A DNA stretch of 64,000 bases from Gaertneriomyces semiglobifer. Taxonomy: Eukaryota; Chytridiomycota; Chytridiomycetes; Spizellomycetales; Spizellomycetaceae. The position numbers and the translations under genes are program-made. Position 1 is the first letter of the stretch; each line of letters opens with the position of its first letter. The DNA is taken from NCBI GenBank assembly GCA_025558075.1, contig JAHLKF010000008.1:186001-250000 (forward strand), written 5' to 3'. Below are positions 34,492 to 44,071 of this stretch, one piece after another. The notes beneath the pieces are model-generated. The model had not been told where the DNA came from and searched no databases. It saw nothing but the letters and a program-made list of their open reading frames with translations.

Positions 34492-35085
34492 TTTCAAAAG
34501 GTTGTACTTTTGGTGGGGTGATATGAGGAATTCTTGGGGACAGTGTCGTTCTGCGATTTGTAGTGATGACCCGATGATATGACCTGATACTCGGTTTTTT
34601 CACGCGCCAAACCTCGCACTTCTTCTTAAGGCACCAACCAACGCTTCGGAAATATGCAGCGACTTATAGAGACGCTTTAACTGGGATAGAACGATCGACG
34701 ACAATGAGGTAGAACCTCTTTATGTCGGTGTTGAAAATCTTCTTAGTGTGCTGTTTCTAGCAAATGGAGCAATGTCCGAACATCAGTGTTCCTTTACACA
34801 CCCTATGGAGATAATGAAATGCATAACAAAGACAAGGTGGTAACAGACAACCAGAAACGAACGGCCGGAAGAAATTTAAGGTTTTCCGTGGAGACCTGAA
34901 GCCATATCATTTGGTTTAGTTAGCCAACGTTTTTTGTAGCTGCGGTTCGAAGGTATGACGCGGCTCCCAAACAAAAAGGTTTTGTCCAGATCCTGGTGTA
35001 CATAAAATATCACACTTCAAAGTTCAGCATTCGTCCTCCGACGCATCTCTATCTACACATTAAGGAAATAGAGAAAGTCAGCGGA
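34492..35085. other. Divergent intergenic region between NudE-like and DHCR7 genes
   Basis: 594 bp separating two start codons that point apart. No ORF of interest; it probably holds both promoters. Confidence 0.5.
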
Positions 35086-36591
35086 ATGACCGCAAACGGA
35101 CAGGAGGGCGCTAACCTGCGACAGCGGGTCGCCACCGGCGTCAAGAAGGACATCGCCGCTGTCAAGAACATTGTTGCTCAAACGGGATCGACATGGGGTC
35201 GTGCCAGAGGTATAATAAAATCATAACTCTTTTAACAAAGAACGTTGCAAGATCGTATTGATTCTCACCCCCAACTTCATGCAGATGTCTCGGCACTCAA
35301 CATCCTCAACTCTTTCTGCATCATGGCGTTCTGCCCTCTGATGGTCATCTATTTCTGGATGGCTTGTGACAGCTTCCAATGCTCTCTTGCGGCGCCCGTC
35401 CAGCAAGTATTGTCCGCCTCAGATCTCAAGACGGGTATTACTGATCTTGTCATCAACCACTTCCCCCGCCCGACTCCCGACGGGTTCAAGATCTGCTTCG
35501 CATGGATCGCTTTCCAGGCCATCATGTACGCCATTGTCCCTGGAAAGATCGGATACGGACAAATGACGCCAGCAGGGTACACTTTACCCTACATCGTGAA
35601 CGGCCTCTCCGTGTGGTTCCTGACACACTCTCTTTTCATCGCCGGAGCATTCTACTTTGGATGGTTCAAAGGCTCCGTGATCCACGATAACTGGGGCGCC
35701 CTTCTCGTCGCCGCCAACATCTACGGGTACGCTCTCACCCTCTTCTGTTTCCTCAAAGCCTACATTGCGCCCTCTCACAAGGAAGACCGCAAGTTCTCCG
35801 GTTCCTTCATCTACGACCTCTACATGGGCATCGAATTCAACCCCCGGTTCGGCAAATACTGGGACTTTAAGCTGTTTCACAACGGACGTCCCGGTATTGT
35901 TGCATGGACCCTGATCAACTTCTCCTTTGCCGTCGCCCAATACGTCAAGATCGGGTACGTCACCAACTCGATGGTGTTGCTCAACTTTTTGCACGCCGTG
36001 TATGTTCTGGACTTTTTCTACAACGAGGACTGGTACCTCCGCACCATCGACATTGCGCATGACCACTTTGGGTTCTACCTTTCTTGGGGCGACAGTGTCT
36101 GGTTGCCCTTCATGTACACCCTTCAGAGCCACTACTTGGTCCGTAACCCCGTCGACATGAACTGGGCCTACTTTTCCCTCGTCCTCTTTATCGGATTGAG
36201 CGGATACTACATTTTCCGTGCCGTGAACCACCAAAAGGATATTGTCCGTCGCACGAACGGTGAATGCCAGATCTGGGGGAAACCCGCCAAGGTCATCCGT
36301 ACCGAATACACCACCTCGGATGGCAAGAAACACTCCTCCCTGTTGTTGTGCTCTGGCTTCTGGGGCGTCTCAAGACACTTTAACTATGTTGGTGACTTGC
36401 TCATCAGCGCCGCCATGTGCTTGACCTGTGGATTTGAACACCTTTTGCCGTACTTTTACATTATCTACATGACCATTTTGCTTGTGGGACGTATTTCGAG
36501 GGATCAGGAGAGGTGCAAGGGCAAGTATGGAAAGTATTGGGACGAGTACTGCAAGGTTGTCAAGTGGAAGTTGCTTCCGTACGTTTATTAG
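35086..36591 (+). CDS. DHCR7: 7-dehydrocholesterol reductase (sterol delta-7 reductase)
   Basis: NADPH-dependent ER membrane enzyme that reduces the C7-C8 double bond of sterols. Two exons, 35086-35209 and 35285-36591, give 476 residues (human 475). The acceptor at 35284 is chosen because it aligns TWGRARD with the family's GRAWEVD; an earlier AG also keeps frame. Strong family blocks: FNPRFGKYWDFKLFHNGRPG, AWTLINFSFA, IDIAHDHFGFYLSWGDSVWL, YYIFRAVNHQKD, SGFWGVSRHFNYVGDL, and LPYFYIIYMTILL near the C-terminus, with about nine hydrophobic helices. These separate it from ERG24 (C-14) and ERG4 (C-24) reductases, which lack the HDHFG...WGDSVWLP combination in this form. Codon use is C-rich at third positions, suggesting high expression. 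Ergosterol-producing fungi normally lack this enzyme. Confidence 0.95.
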
Positions 36592-37047
36592 AGTGCTGTT
36601 TTTTTTTCGGGTCTCCCCCGCTTTTGAGACGACACTCGTTTGGATTCTGTACTTTTGTGCTTATGGAGATTTGTTAATATGGAGCTTTACTTAGCTGTAC
36701 TTTTCTCGATCGCCGGTGGGACTGAATAATTCTAACTGTGTATCTTACAATGAACGGTTTTTCATCGATGGAAATACAATCGTGTGAATGATAGATCAAT
36801 ACGTTTTCTTTGTTTCGAGCAGACTCTTTGAAACACACACACACACAGACAGTGGGCGCTATCATTACCGTTATCCTCCCACACACTATTCTCCATCTAC
36901 CATCTTTCAGTAACCCAAGCCGCGCATATCCCCTCCCCCATCAAACCCACACCCCATTTCCACCCACTCATTACCCAAACCCCGTCCACACACATTTCTC
37001 AAACGACCATCATACTCCGCATTCAACCACAGTGCAAATTAAAAACC
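36592..37047. other. Convergent 3' region between DHCR7 and LSM4
   Basis: 456 bp with a (CA) run at 36833-36847 and C/A-rich low-complexity sequence. 3' UTRs of two convergent genes; no coding signal. Confidence 0.5.
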
Positions 37048-37482
37048 TTAACGCCCACCCCTTCCTCTCCCACGTCCACCCCTTCCCCTTCCCCGTCCAC
37101 GACTCCCGCCCGGGTTTTCACGCACCATATCAATGACCTCATCGGGGATACGCAAGTACTTGATCGTGCTCCCGCGGATGTAGATCTCGGGCAGTCGGTA
37201 GAACTTGGGGTCGGCGGTGTCGGAGGCGGGGAGGGTGCAGATGACTTCGCGGAGGGAGAGGTTCATGAATGTGTCGTGGGATAGGAGGTGGCCGTTGTAT
37301 GTTTCGCCTGTATTGTCGTAAAAGTGTAAAGGGGTAGCCCGTGAAAGAGGAAATTGGTTAGAGTTTGGGGTTTTTGGGAGTGGTATTTATGGGTGTCGGT
37401 GTGAGTTGTGGTACTTGCCTGATTTGAGTTCGACGAGCATAGGATGACCTTGTGCTGTCGCGAGAAGGGAGAGAGGTAACAT
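37048..37482 (-). CDS. LSM4: U6 snRNA-associated Sm-like protein LSm4
   Basis: Subunit of the Lsm1-7 (mRNA decay) and Lsm2-8 (U6 snRNA) rings. Exon 1 is 37482-37419 and encodes [20 protein letters not shown]; exon 2 is 37307-37048, total 107 residues. The intron 37308-37418 begins GCAAGT after AG and ends ATACAG, a U2-type GC-AG intron; no GT donor keeps the frame. Sm1 motif: [17 protein letters not shown]. Sm2 motif: [20 protein letters not shown], with the RNA-binding IRGS. The C-terminus is a short RGG-type tail ([15 protein letters not shown]), as in animal and fungal LSm4, and is a likely site of arginine methylation and P-body interaction. Confidence 0.95.
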
Positions 37483-37902
37483 CCTGTTTTCTTATACAGA
37501 CAACCGCTCTGGAGGTGTGTTTTTCCGGTCTTTAGTACTTTTGAACACAAGTAGAAATATCTTTATAAATATCTCCTTTAATGCTTTCCTCCTTCGAGTA
37601 ATAGGAGAATCGAGTTATATGTCGTTCCGTGTGTGTTTTGTGAGTTTTGTGAATTCGTTTTTGAGATCCGGGTTTCGCGGGTTTGAAACCTACGACTGTG
37701 CCACTGAACACTTCCTGACGGACATCAAAGTTTATTTACCAAGGCAATGTTAAACGTTTAAGTGAAGATACATTTCGCACAGGTAGCGATCTGCAGGTAT
37801 CATTGTGAATCCCCTTTCTGGAACGGAAGGAGGTGTGACCTGGACAGAAAACCCAACGTGAAATATCAACTATAATATCAAAAACGAATTCTTGCGAACA
37901 GA
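37483..37902. other. Divergent promoter region between LSM4 and SWD2
   Basis: 420 bp between two start codons facing apart. AT-rich in the middle. No ORF of interest. Confidence 0.5.
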
Positions 37903-39113
37903 ATGGTCACAACAACATTAGGAGACCAACCCCAAGGCGAACGCCTCACATCCTCCATCATCTCCTCCTTCGAAGTCGGTAAGTTTATCACACATCACCA
38001 TCTACATCTCTGCCCAATTCGTTGGTGTTAAAGTTTTGTTTTCGTTTCTTGACAGCTCGTGTGTTTACTGAACACACGCCAACATCCCTGGACTTTGATG
38101 ACAGCGGAGAACTCCTCATCACGTCGGGTGCAGATGACGCTCTCCGCGTATGGGACTGTCTGAACGGAACGCCTAAAGAAAAAGTCTATTCGAAGAAATA
38201 CGGATGCACACATGCGAAATTCACACATAGTCGGGCATCCGTCATCTACGCATCCACAAAAGAAGACGGTAACGTACATAAAAACCAATCACAGTTATTG
38301 TATTACGATTTTCCATCACACTTACTATATCAAAAAATGGAATCCGCCTTTTTGAATACAGATACGATACGATACCTTTCTCTACACGATAACATCTACC
38401 TCCGCTACTTCCGGGGCCACACATCCCCTGTCTCATCCCTCGAAATGTCTCCGCAAGACGACCACTTCCTATCCGCTTCTGTAGACGGCACCGTACGTCT
38501 ATGGGACCTCAAAGCACCACACTGTCAAGGGTTCCTCCGCATCCCATCCACAAACACATCCACAAATAGTTCATCAACACCTCCATCTATCTGTTTTGAC
38601 CAAACCGGAAAAGTCTTTACTATCTCGTCCGGCCAATGGACCAAACTCTACGACTTGCGAAACTTTGATAAAGGCCCATTCACGACGTTTACTCTCCCCT
38701 CAAATCCAAACTCAAATTCAATTTCGAATTCGAATTCGAATTCGGGGATATACCATTCGGAGTTTTCGAATGATGGGAAACTGTTGCTTGTGGCCACGGG
38801 GGAGGGTGTACATGTGTTAGACGGGTTTTCGGGTGCGATTCATCAGTCACATCCCAACACCACCACCACCAACAGTAATAACAACACGGGTTGTAAACCG
38901 TGCTTCTCGCCAGACGCTCAGTTCGTATTCACAGGTGGAGACGATTCCTCCATCCGTGTCTTCTCCACCACTACGAGTACTTCGACTGATGGCGGGAAAC
39001 AAGTTGCGCTGTTGAAGTGTATGGACACACCCCGTATTCTGAGGTTTAATCCCAAATGGGAGGTGTTGGTGAGCGCAGAACGTGGAGTCGTGGTTTGGAC
39101 ACGAGGGAGGTAA
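37903..39113 (+). CDS. SWD2: SWD2/WDR82-type WD40 protein (COMPASS and CPF subunit)
   Basis: Exons 37903-37978, 38056-38268 and 38362-39113, about 346 residues. Intron 1 is GTAAGT...GACAG and joins FEV to ARVFTEH. Intron 2 (38269-38361, 93 nt) can be read through without a stop, but splicing restores KEDDTIRYLSLHDN, matching the conserved DDTIRYLSLHDN of WDR82/Swd2. Further family blocks: YSKKYGCTHAKFTHS, YLRYFRGHTSPVSSLEMSPQ, GTVRLWDLKAPHCQG, KLYDLRNFDKGPF, LRFNPKWEVLVSA. In yeast Swd2 serves both the Set1 H3K4 methyltransferase (COMPASS) and the cleavage-polyadenylation factor. Low-complexity insertions of Asn/Ser (NSNSNSN, coded by repeated AATTCG) and Thr/Asn occur in loops between blades and are probably lineage-specific. 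Confidence 0.93.
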
Positions 39114-40370
39114 AAATCAACGAAACCAACGAAAAACAACGAACAAAAAAAGCAACGACAATCTGTTGAAAGAACACATCACTTTGGATTCCCGAACATG
39201 AAGTAGCGAGAGGATTGATCGGTACCAGACACACACGACTTTATTTAACCGTGTGCATCCCAACTGGATTTGAAACGGTCGTAAATGAGCTTCTTACCGT
39301 TTCTCACTCACTCTCTCTCTCGAGAGATAAGCGGGTTCTGTATTTGTATATATGAAAAATTACAGCTATCCAAATAACCGAAATCACACTTTACATCCCC
39401 CTCGTTTGTTTGTTTACTGTGTGGGGCAACACACACACAATGTCAGTAACCGGTTCATTGGAAATATGACACAGAGCGGAATTCGGAAGAGGCGTGAGGA
39501 GTTGTAACGATAACTGAAGATACACATATTTGAGAGACAAGATAAATAGACAGGAAAATACAGCGGGTTGTTTGCAAGGGGGTTTTGGTATAGTTCACAC
39601 ACGCTCATAACTGTGACACCCAATATTTTCTCGTCTCGTGTAAATCCGTGTAAGTCACAGAAAGAGAACGGTTTCCGGGTGTATATCTGTCTGCCTGTAT
39701 GTATGTAGGTGTTCTCTGTCTGTCTGTCTGTATGTCTGTAGGTGGTGTGTTGTATGTGTTGTTTGTGTCGTGTTGTTCGTGTGGTTGGAACACAGGCGCC
39801 CACAGAAAACTCCAAAGAAGGTTGATCGGTCCTTTCGCACTTCGTAGCCCGCCCGTCCACCACGCACCAAAAAAAGTGAAGGCGGGGTATTGGGTCTCCA
39901 TTTTCTCTTCACATAACATCGGGGGTCTCGCATACGGTTGTTCAAGTACCGCGTCCCTCGTATCGCCACGAGAACACAGGTTTTCGAAAGGTTTTTGATA
40001 GTGATGTTTTTCGAAGGGGTGTGGTGCGGTGCGGTGGGTCGTAGCTCACATATGTGTGTCGTAAGATATGTGTTGCGAATATGTGGGGGAAGTGTTGATA
40101 TTGTTTTGGTGGTATGGGCAGTATGGGTAGCGCACGCCGCCACCGGTCTCACACATAGACACACAAAGCGCACAGATCAAGGGGTTAGTAATCCACACAA
40201 TCTCACACATACTTTCACTTCGTCCTAGTGTTCAAACCCGCAAAAGACCGAAAAAGCGGCAGAATCGGGACAGAGTGGTACGAATGCAATTCGCGAAACC
40301 CGCGAAACCCCGCGAAACCCGTGGGGTAATTAGGTAATAGATAAAGTAGGTCTCTTGTTTTTGGTGATTT
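39114..40370. other. Intergenic, low-complexity; no supported gene
   Basis: 1.26 kb between convergent SWD2 and the LYR gene. Contains a (TGTC)/(TGTA) microsatellite near 39690-39745 and three tandem copies of CGCGAAACCC at about 40290-40320. Long ORFs on the minus strand here (up to 172 codons) are His/Thr-rich by-products of the repeats. Confidence 0.5.
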
Positions 40371-40817
40371 TCACTGATGATGGTGATGGTGGTGATGATG
40401 GTCGTGGTGGTGGGTCTCACACCCATTCTTCCTCCCACTCTCAGTCTCGCTCTCTGTTGCACTCTGGCTCTCACTCGCATTCGCACTCTCAGTTGCACTC
40501 CCACTCCGACCCTTCACACCCCCACTCTTCACCCTCTTCGTAGTTGTAGTCGTAGTGTCCACACCACCCATCCCCAGCCCCATCTCCAAAGTCCGGAGTT
40601 GTCCTCTTCCCATCTGCACCAAAAACCGAATCTTCTCCTAAACGAAAAATAAAAAAGCCAAAAAAAAAGGAAACACAGTCATCAGTAAAAAAAAAAAGTC
40701 GAACGTCGTCATCAGGAAAGAGAGTTAAACGCCGCTCATCACTAAATGCCGCTCATTAGTTCAACCGCACTCATCAGTAAACGCTCCTCATTAAAACGAC
40801 CCCCCTCATTCATATTC

Positions 40818-40854
<37 letters not shown>

Positions 40855-41323
40855 ATTTTCAACCCCACAAACACAAAACCACAAAAACACAATTCAACCC
40901 CATCAAAATAAAAACTCAATTCACGCAATGATTCAAAACACTCACCTCATCAGTCTCACCCCTATACCGCTCAAAATCCCGCCTACACCACTCCCTCACA
41001 AACCGTCTCTCATCTTCACTTAACAAACGACTGATGCGCCATACGGATTTATAGAGGTTTTTGGATTTTTGGTGGAGCATGAACATTGTTAGTGAGGGAA
41101 TGCTTTTTGTCGGTTTATCACTTTTCGCGGTTGGTGGTTTAATATTGTTGGCGGTGACACTTTTTACGTTGATACTTTTTGCGGGTGGTGGGTTAATATT
41201 GTTTGTAGGGTTTGTACTTTTTGAAGTGTTCACACTGCTTGTGAATGTGTTCTGAGATCGAGCCATGATGGGTGTAATTCCACAACGAACAAGCTTAAAT
41301 GGTATCGCAGCAATGGTCGACAT
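40371..41323 (-). CDS. Mitochondrial LYR-motif (LYRM) protein with His-rich tail
   Basis: Exons 41323-40946 and 40637-40371, about 214 residues. The donor GTGAGT at 40945 and acceptor TTTAG ending 40638 are phase 0 and continue a typical LYR helix set: NLYKSVWRISRLL, then REWCRRDFERYRGETDE, EKIRFLVQMGRGQLRTLEMG. LYRM proteins bind the acyl carrier protein and the Fe-S machinery and act as assembly factors or subunits of respiratory complexes in the matrix. The first 100 residues are basic and Ser/Thr-rich, consistent with an import presequence and a spacer. The C-terminal 60 residues are unusual: Ser/Glu/Thr repeats and a final run of His (HHHDHHHHHHHH). The first ATG in frame is at 41323. 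The specific LYRM subtype is not clear. Confidence 0.75.
40819..40852. repeat. Homopolymer run of 34 C inside the LYR gene intron
   Basis: An unbroken C tract on the plus strand, G on the transcribed-sense strand of the LYR gene. Length is likely uncertain in the assembly. Confidence 0.95.
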
Positions 41324-41851
41324 GGTGTCTTTTCCAAACCAGTCGTTGTGGTGGTGGTAGTTATGCGAAAATTGCAAAGGGAATGATAATAAGTATATAA
41401 GTTAGATCTAGTGGCTTCCGCTTTAATTGTCAATGTCAAAACAAATTCAAAGACCTGCGAACAGCGGATGCGACTTACGGTCACGTGACACAAGTCATAT
41501 CCGAGGAGGACAATCATGAATCTGTGAACTAATAACATGGATCCGGAGTGTGATGAAAGAAAAGGAGCGATGGAAAATCAATTGTATAATAAAGTCATAC
41601 AAAAAACACCACACAAAACGCAGAGATCGAGACGACGAACGACAACATTTAACAAATGCAAAAGCAAAGAAAACGATTTTTGTAAAATGACAAATATCAA
41701 TGAGAAAAAACCAAACAAAGAAGCGAGAAAACCAGGGCGGGAGAATAGAGTAGAGTTTTGGTGGGACCGCTCTCTTCAGACAGATTCCATAAAATAACCC
41801 TTTTTCTTCAAATTCACACAAAGTCGTCGCCCTTTTGATTGTATGAAATTT
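41324..41851. other. Interval between LYR and SDHB genes
   Basis: 528 bp holding the LYR promoter and the SDHB 3' UTR, both genes on the minus strand. An 86-codon Lys/Arg-rich ORF at 41537-41797 has no support. Confidence 0.5.
41481..41488. promoter_or_regulatory. CACGTG (bHLH-type) palindrome upstream of the LYR gene
   Basis: TCACGTGA, the core bound by CBF1/TFEB-type bHLH factors, 158 bp upstream of the LYR start. A second copy lies at 43787. Confidence 0.35.
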
Positions 41852-43133
41852 TTATCCATCTAAGGCCATCAACTTTTTGATCTCGGCGATGGCGAGACCA
41901 GGGTTCAATCCCTTTGGACAAGTCCTTGCACAGTCTACAAAAAGAACAATTTAATCGTAAGCATAATGATAATGATAATACTCTTGTCAAGGGCATAGAC
42001 CGCGCTGATGCTCGCACTGATACTTACTCATGATGGTATGGCACTTGTAAACGGAAAAGGGGTCCTGCAAGTTCTGCCTCCTCTCCAATCCAAACTGGTC
42101 ACGCGAGTCAATCATCCAGCGGTACGCCTGCATGAGGACGGCAGGGCCCAAGTACTTGTCGCTGTTCCACCAGTAGGAGGGGCAAGATGTCGAGCAGCAG
42201 AAGCAGAGGATGCACTCGTAGAGACCGTCGAGCTTTTTGCGGTCGGCGATGGACTGGAGGTTCTCGCGGTCACCGGGTTGGGTGCGTTGCTTCAAGTACG
42301 GCTCGATCGACTTGTACTGTTTGTAAATGTTCGTAAGGTCTATTTATATTGAGTTAGTATTGGTGTCTCTATGATTGATTCTTACTCTCTCATCTCATTC
42401 AATTTCTCAATTCACTCTCACTCTCAATTCACCCTCACACAAATCACGCACCCTCTCACAGATACTCACCGGGAACGAGGTCCTTGACGACATAGGTATG
42501 CGGCAAGGGATAGATCTTGACATCGGCCGAGCCCCTCTCGATACGGGACAAACAAGCAAGGGTATTTCCACCATTAATATTCATGGCACAGCTTCCGCAA
42601 ATACCCTCTCGACAACTCCTCCGAAAAGTGAGGGTGGGATCGATCTCATTTTTGATCTTGATCAGGGCATCGAGGACCATGGGACCACACTGGTTGAGAT
42701 CGATCTGGTATTTCTGGAGGCGGGGTTTTTCCGCAGGGGTGTCGGGCGACCAGCGGTAGATCTGGAATGTTTTGATGAGAGGGGGTTTTGCCTCGATGGT
42801 GGTGGTGGTGGTTGCCAGGCGCGAGACGGCGGAGACATGGAATCCCCGAGCAGCGGCGACGACCATCGGTGTCTAGTAAGTTGATAAGTTATAAGTTATG
42901 AGTTATGGGGGAGTTATGATTGTGGTTGCGGGTCGTTGCCATGTTGTGTGCATGCTCATGTACAAGTGCAATCTATGCATATGCATACGCATGTGCCATG
43001 CTCCCCACTTGTTTACCCCACACGAGATGGGGATGGGATGGATACATACCCTAGCCATACGGAATGCCCTTACTGAAGTAGTATTGCACGACGCAGCAGC
43101 AGCAGTAGCAGCAGTAGCAGTCCAACCCGCCAT
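41852..43133 (-). CDS. SDHB: Succinate dehydrogenase iron-sulfur subunit (complex II)
   Basis: Four exons on the minus strand: 43133-43050, 42872-42470, 42339-42028 and 41934-41852, about 293 residues; introns are 177, 130 and 93 nt, all GT-AG. The N-terminus ([15 protein letters not shown]...RAFRMAR, later [13 protein letters not shown]) is a mitochondrial presequence rich in Ala, Ser and Arg. The [2Fe-2S] ligands are in [10 protein letters not shown] and NTLAC (Cys 115, 120, 123, 135). The [4Fe-4S] and [3Fe-4S] ligands are in [16 protein letters not shown] and [17 protein letters not shown], with the last cluster motif assembled across the final intron. It passes electrons from the FAD subunit to ubiquinone at the inner membrane. 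The LYR-motif gene just downstream on the same strand is a possible Fe-S assembly partner. Confidence 0.97.
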
Positions 43134-43210
43134 TCTCTCTGGTATAAGTGTATGTATGTATGTAAATGTATATGTATATGCGTAAGTGACAATCACTGCC
43201 TGTATTTCTC

Positions 43211-43234
43211 TGTGTGTGTGTGTGTGTGTGTGTT
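43211..43234. repeat. (TG)n microsatellite
   Basis: About 12 TG units, upstream of SDHB. Confidence 0.9.
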
Positions 43235-43321
43235 GTTAACTTGTCCCCCCCGCCTTTTGGCCGGGATGAGTGTGAGTGAACTACTGACTGTTAGTGGGGA
43301 TAATCCGAACGCACCCCCCAG

Positions 43322-43450
43322 CAGCTATTGTATATAATATATAATAGTAAGTAATATTACTTAGTAGTAACTACTAACTACTATTATATACTATACTATG
43401 TATGATATTAATTAGCTACTTACTAGTTAATAAACTATACACTAGCACAC
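43322..43450. repeat. AT-rich palindrome-rich segment
   Basis: A 130-bp block of A, T and ACT/AGT steps between SDHB and tRNA-Met. It contains the perfect 16-bp palindrome TAAGTAATATTACTTA at 43348-43363 and nearby AGTAGT/ACTACT inverted pieces, so it could form hairpins. The cause is unknown; replication slippage or a promoter-linked AT tract are both possible. Confidence 0.6.
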
Positions 43451-43674
43451 TATGAATTGGGAATTATTACTATGCACATGCACATGCAGGAAACACATTA
43501 TTGCCCAATTCATTTCATTGGTGGGCTCACGCGCCCAGATCGAAAGAGACCACCGGTTGCTTCCGTAGTCACTCGTACTAATTCAGTAAGTCACTTGTGT
43601 TTTACAGAGTGTCGTATTTATATATATATATATACATATGATGACACTCACAGAACACACTCATCACAGAACAT

Positions 43675-43747
43675 GCGAAGTTGGCTCAGTCGGTAGAGCG
43701 TAGGTCTCATAATCCTAAGGTCGTGAGTTCGATTCTCACACTTCGCA
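43675..43747 (+). tRNA. tRNA-Met: tRNA-Met (CAT), elongator type
   Basis: 73 nt folds completely: acceptor GCGAAGT/ACTTCGC, D arm GCTC/GAGC, anticodon loop CTCATAA (anticodon CAT), T arm GTGAG/CTCAC with TTCGATT loop, discriminator A. The T-T pair closing the anticodon stem is also present in yeast elongator tRNA-Met. No intron. The initiator-type features (A1-U72 pair, GGG/CCC anticodon stem) are absent. Confidence 0.97.
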
Positions 43748-43751
43748 TTTT
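43748..43751 (+). terminator. RNA polymerase III terminator
   Basis: TTTT directly after the discriminator base of tRNA-Met, with a second T run three bases on. Confidence 0.75.
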
Positions 43752-43786
43752 ATTTTTGTACTTTTGCATCGGTGCCGCGTTGAGGG

Positions 43787-43794
43787 TCACGTGA
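43787..43794. promoter_or_regulatory. CACGTG palindrome upstream of the coiled-coil gene
   Basis: TCACGTGA between tRNA-Met and the gene at 44072, identical to the octamer at 41481. Confidence 0.35.
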
Positions 43795-43894
43795 TATCAG
43801 AGTCCTGTCTGGACAAAGGTGGGAATTGGGTGCAAACGCGCCTGTCTGGGCAAACGAGAGAGCATATTGCACAGTAGAGAGCATAGTGGAGAGA

Positions 43895-43898
<4 letters not shown>

Positions 43899-43937
<39 letters not shown>
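43899..43937. repeat. (GA)n microsatellite
   Basis: About 19 GA units 135 bp upstream of the next start codon. Confidence 0.95.
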
Positions 43938-43940
<3 letters not shown>

Positions 43941-44071
43941 CAGGGCAAAGCAGATCATATCAAGTAGAGGAGGGAGACGGAGGACAGAGTGGATTGATTT
44001 GAAAGGGGAAGAAGAGGGATATATCTTATACAAGGCGGGGGTCTCTTAGAGATCGAGTCGCAACAAAGCCA

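Noticed and set aside
39414..40173. Overlapping minus-strand ORFs up to 172 codons
   Set aside because: His/Thr/Gln composition comes from (TGTC)n and (GTGT)n repeats.
40290..40320. Possible CRISPR-like or regulatory tandem repeat (CGCGAAACCC x3)
   Set aside because: Too short, no spacers; simple tandem repeat.
43797..44033. Ser/Leu repeat ORF on the minus strand
   Set aside because: Direct translation of the (GA)n microsatellite.
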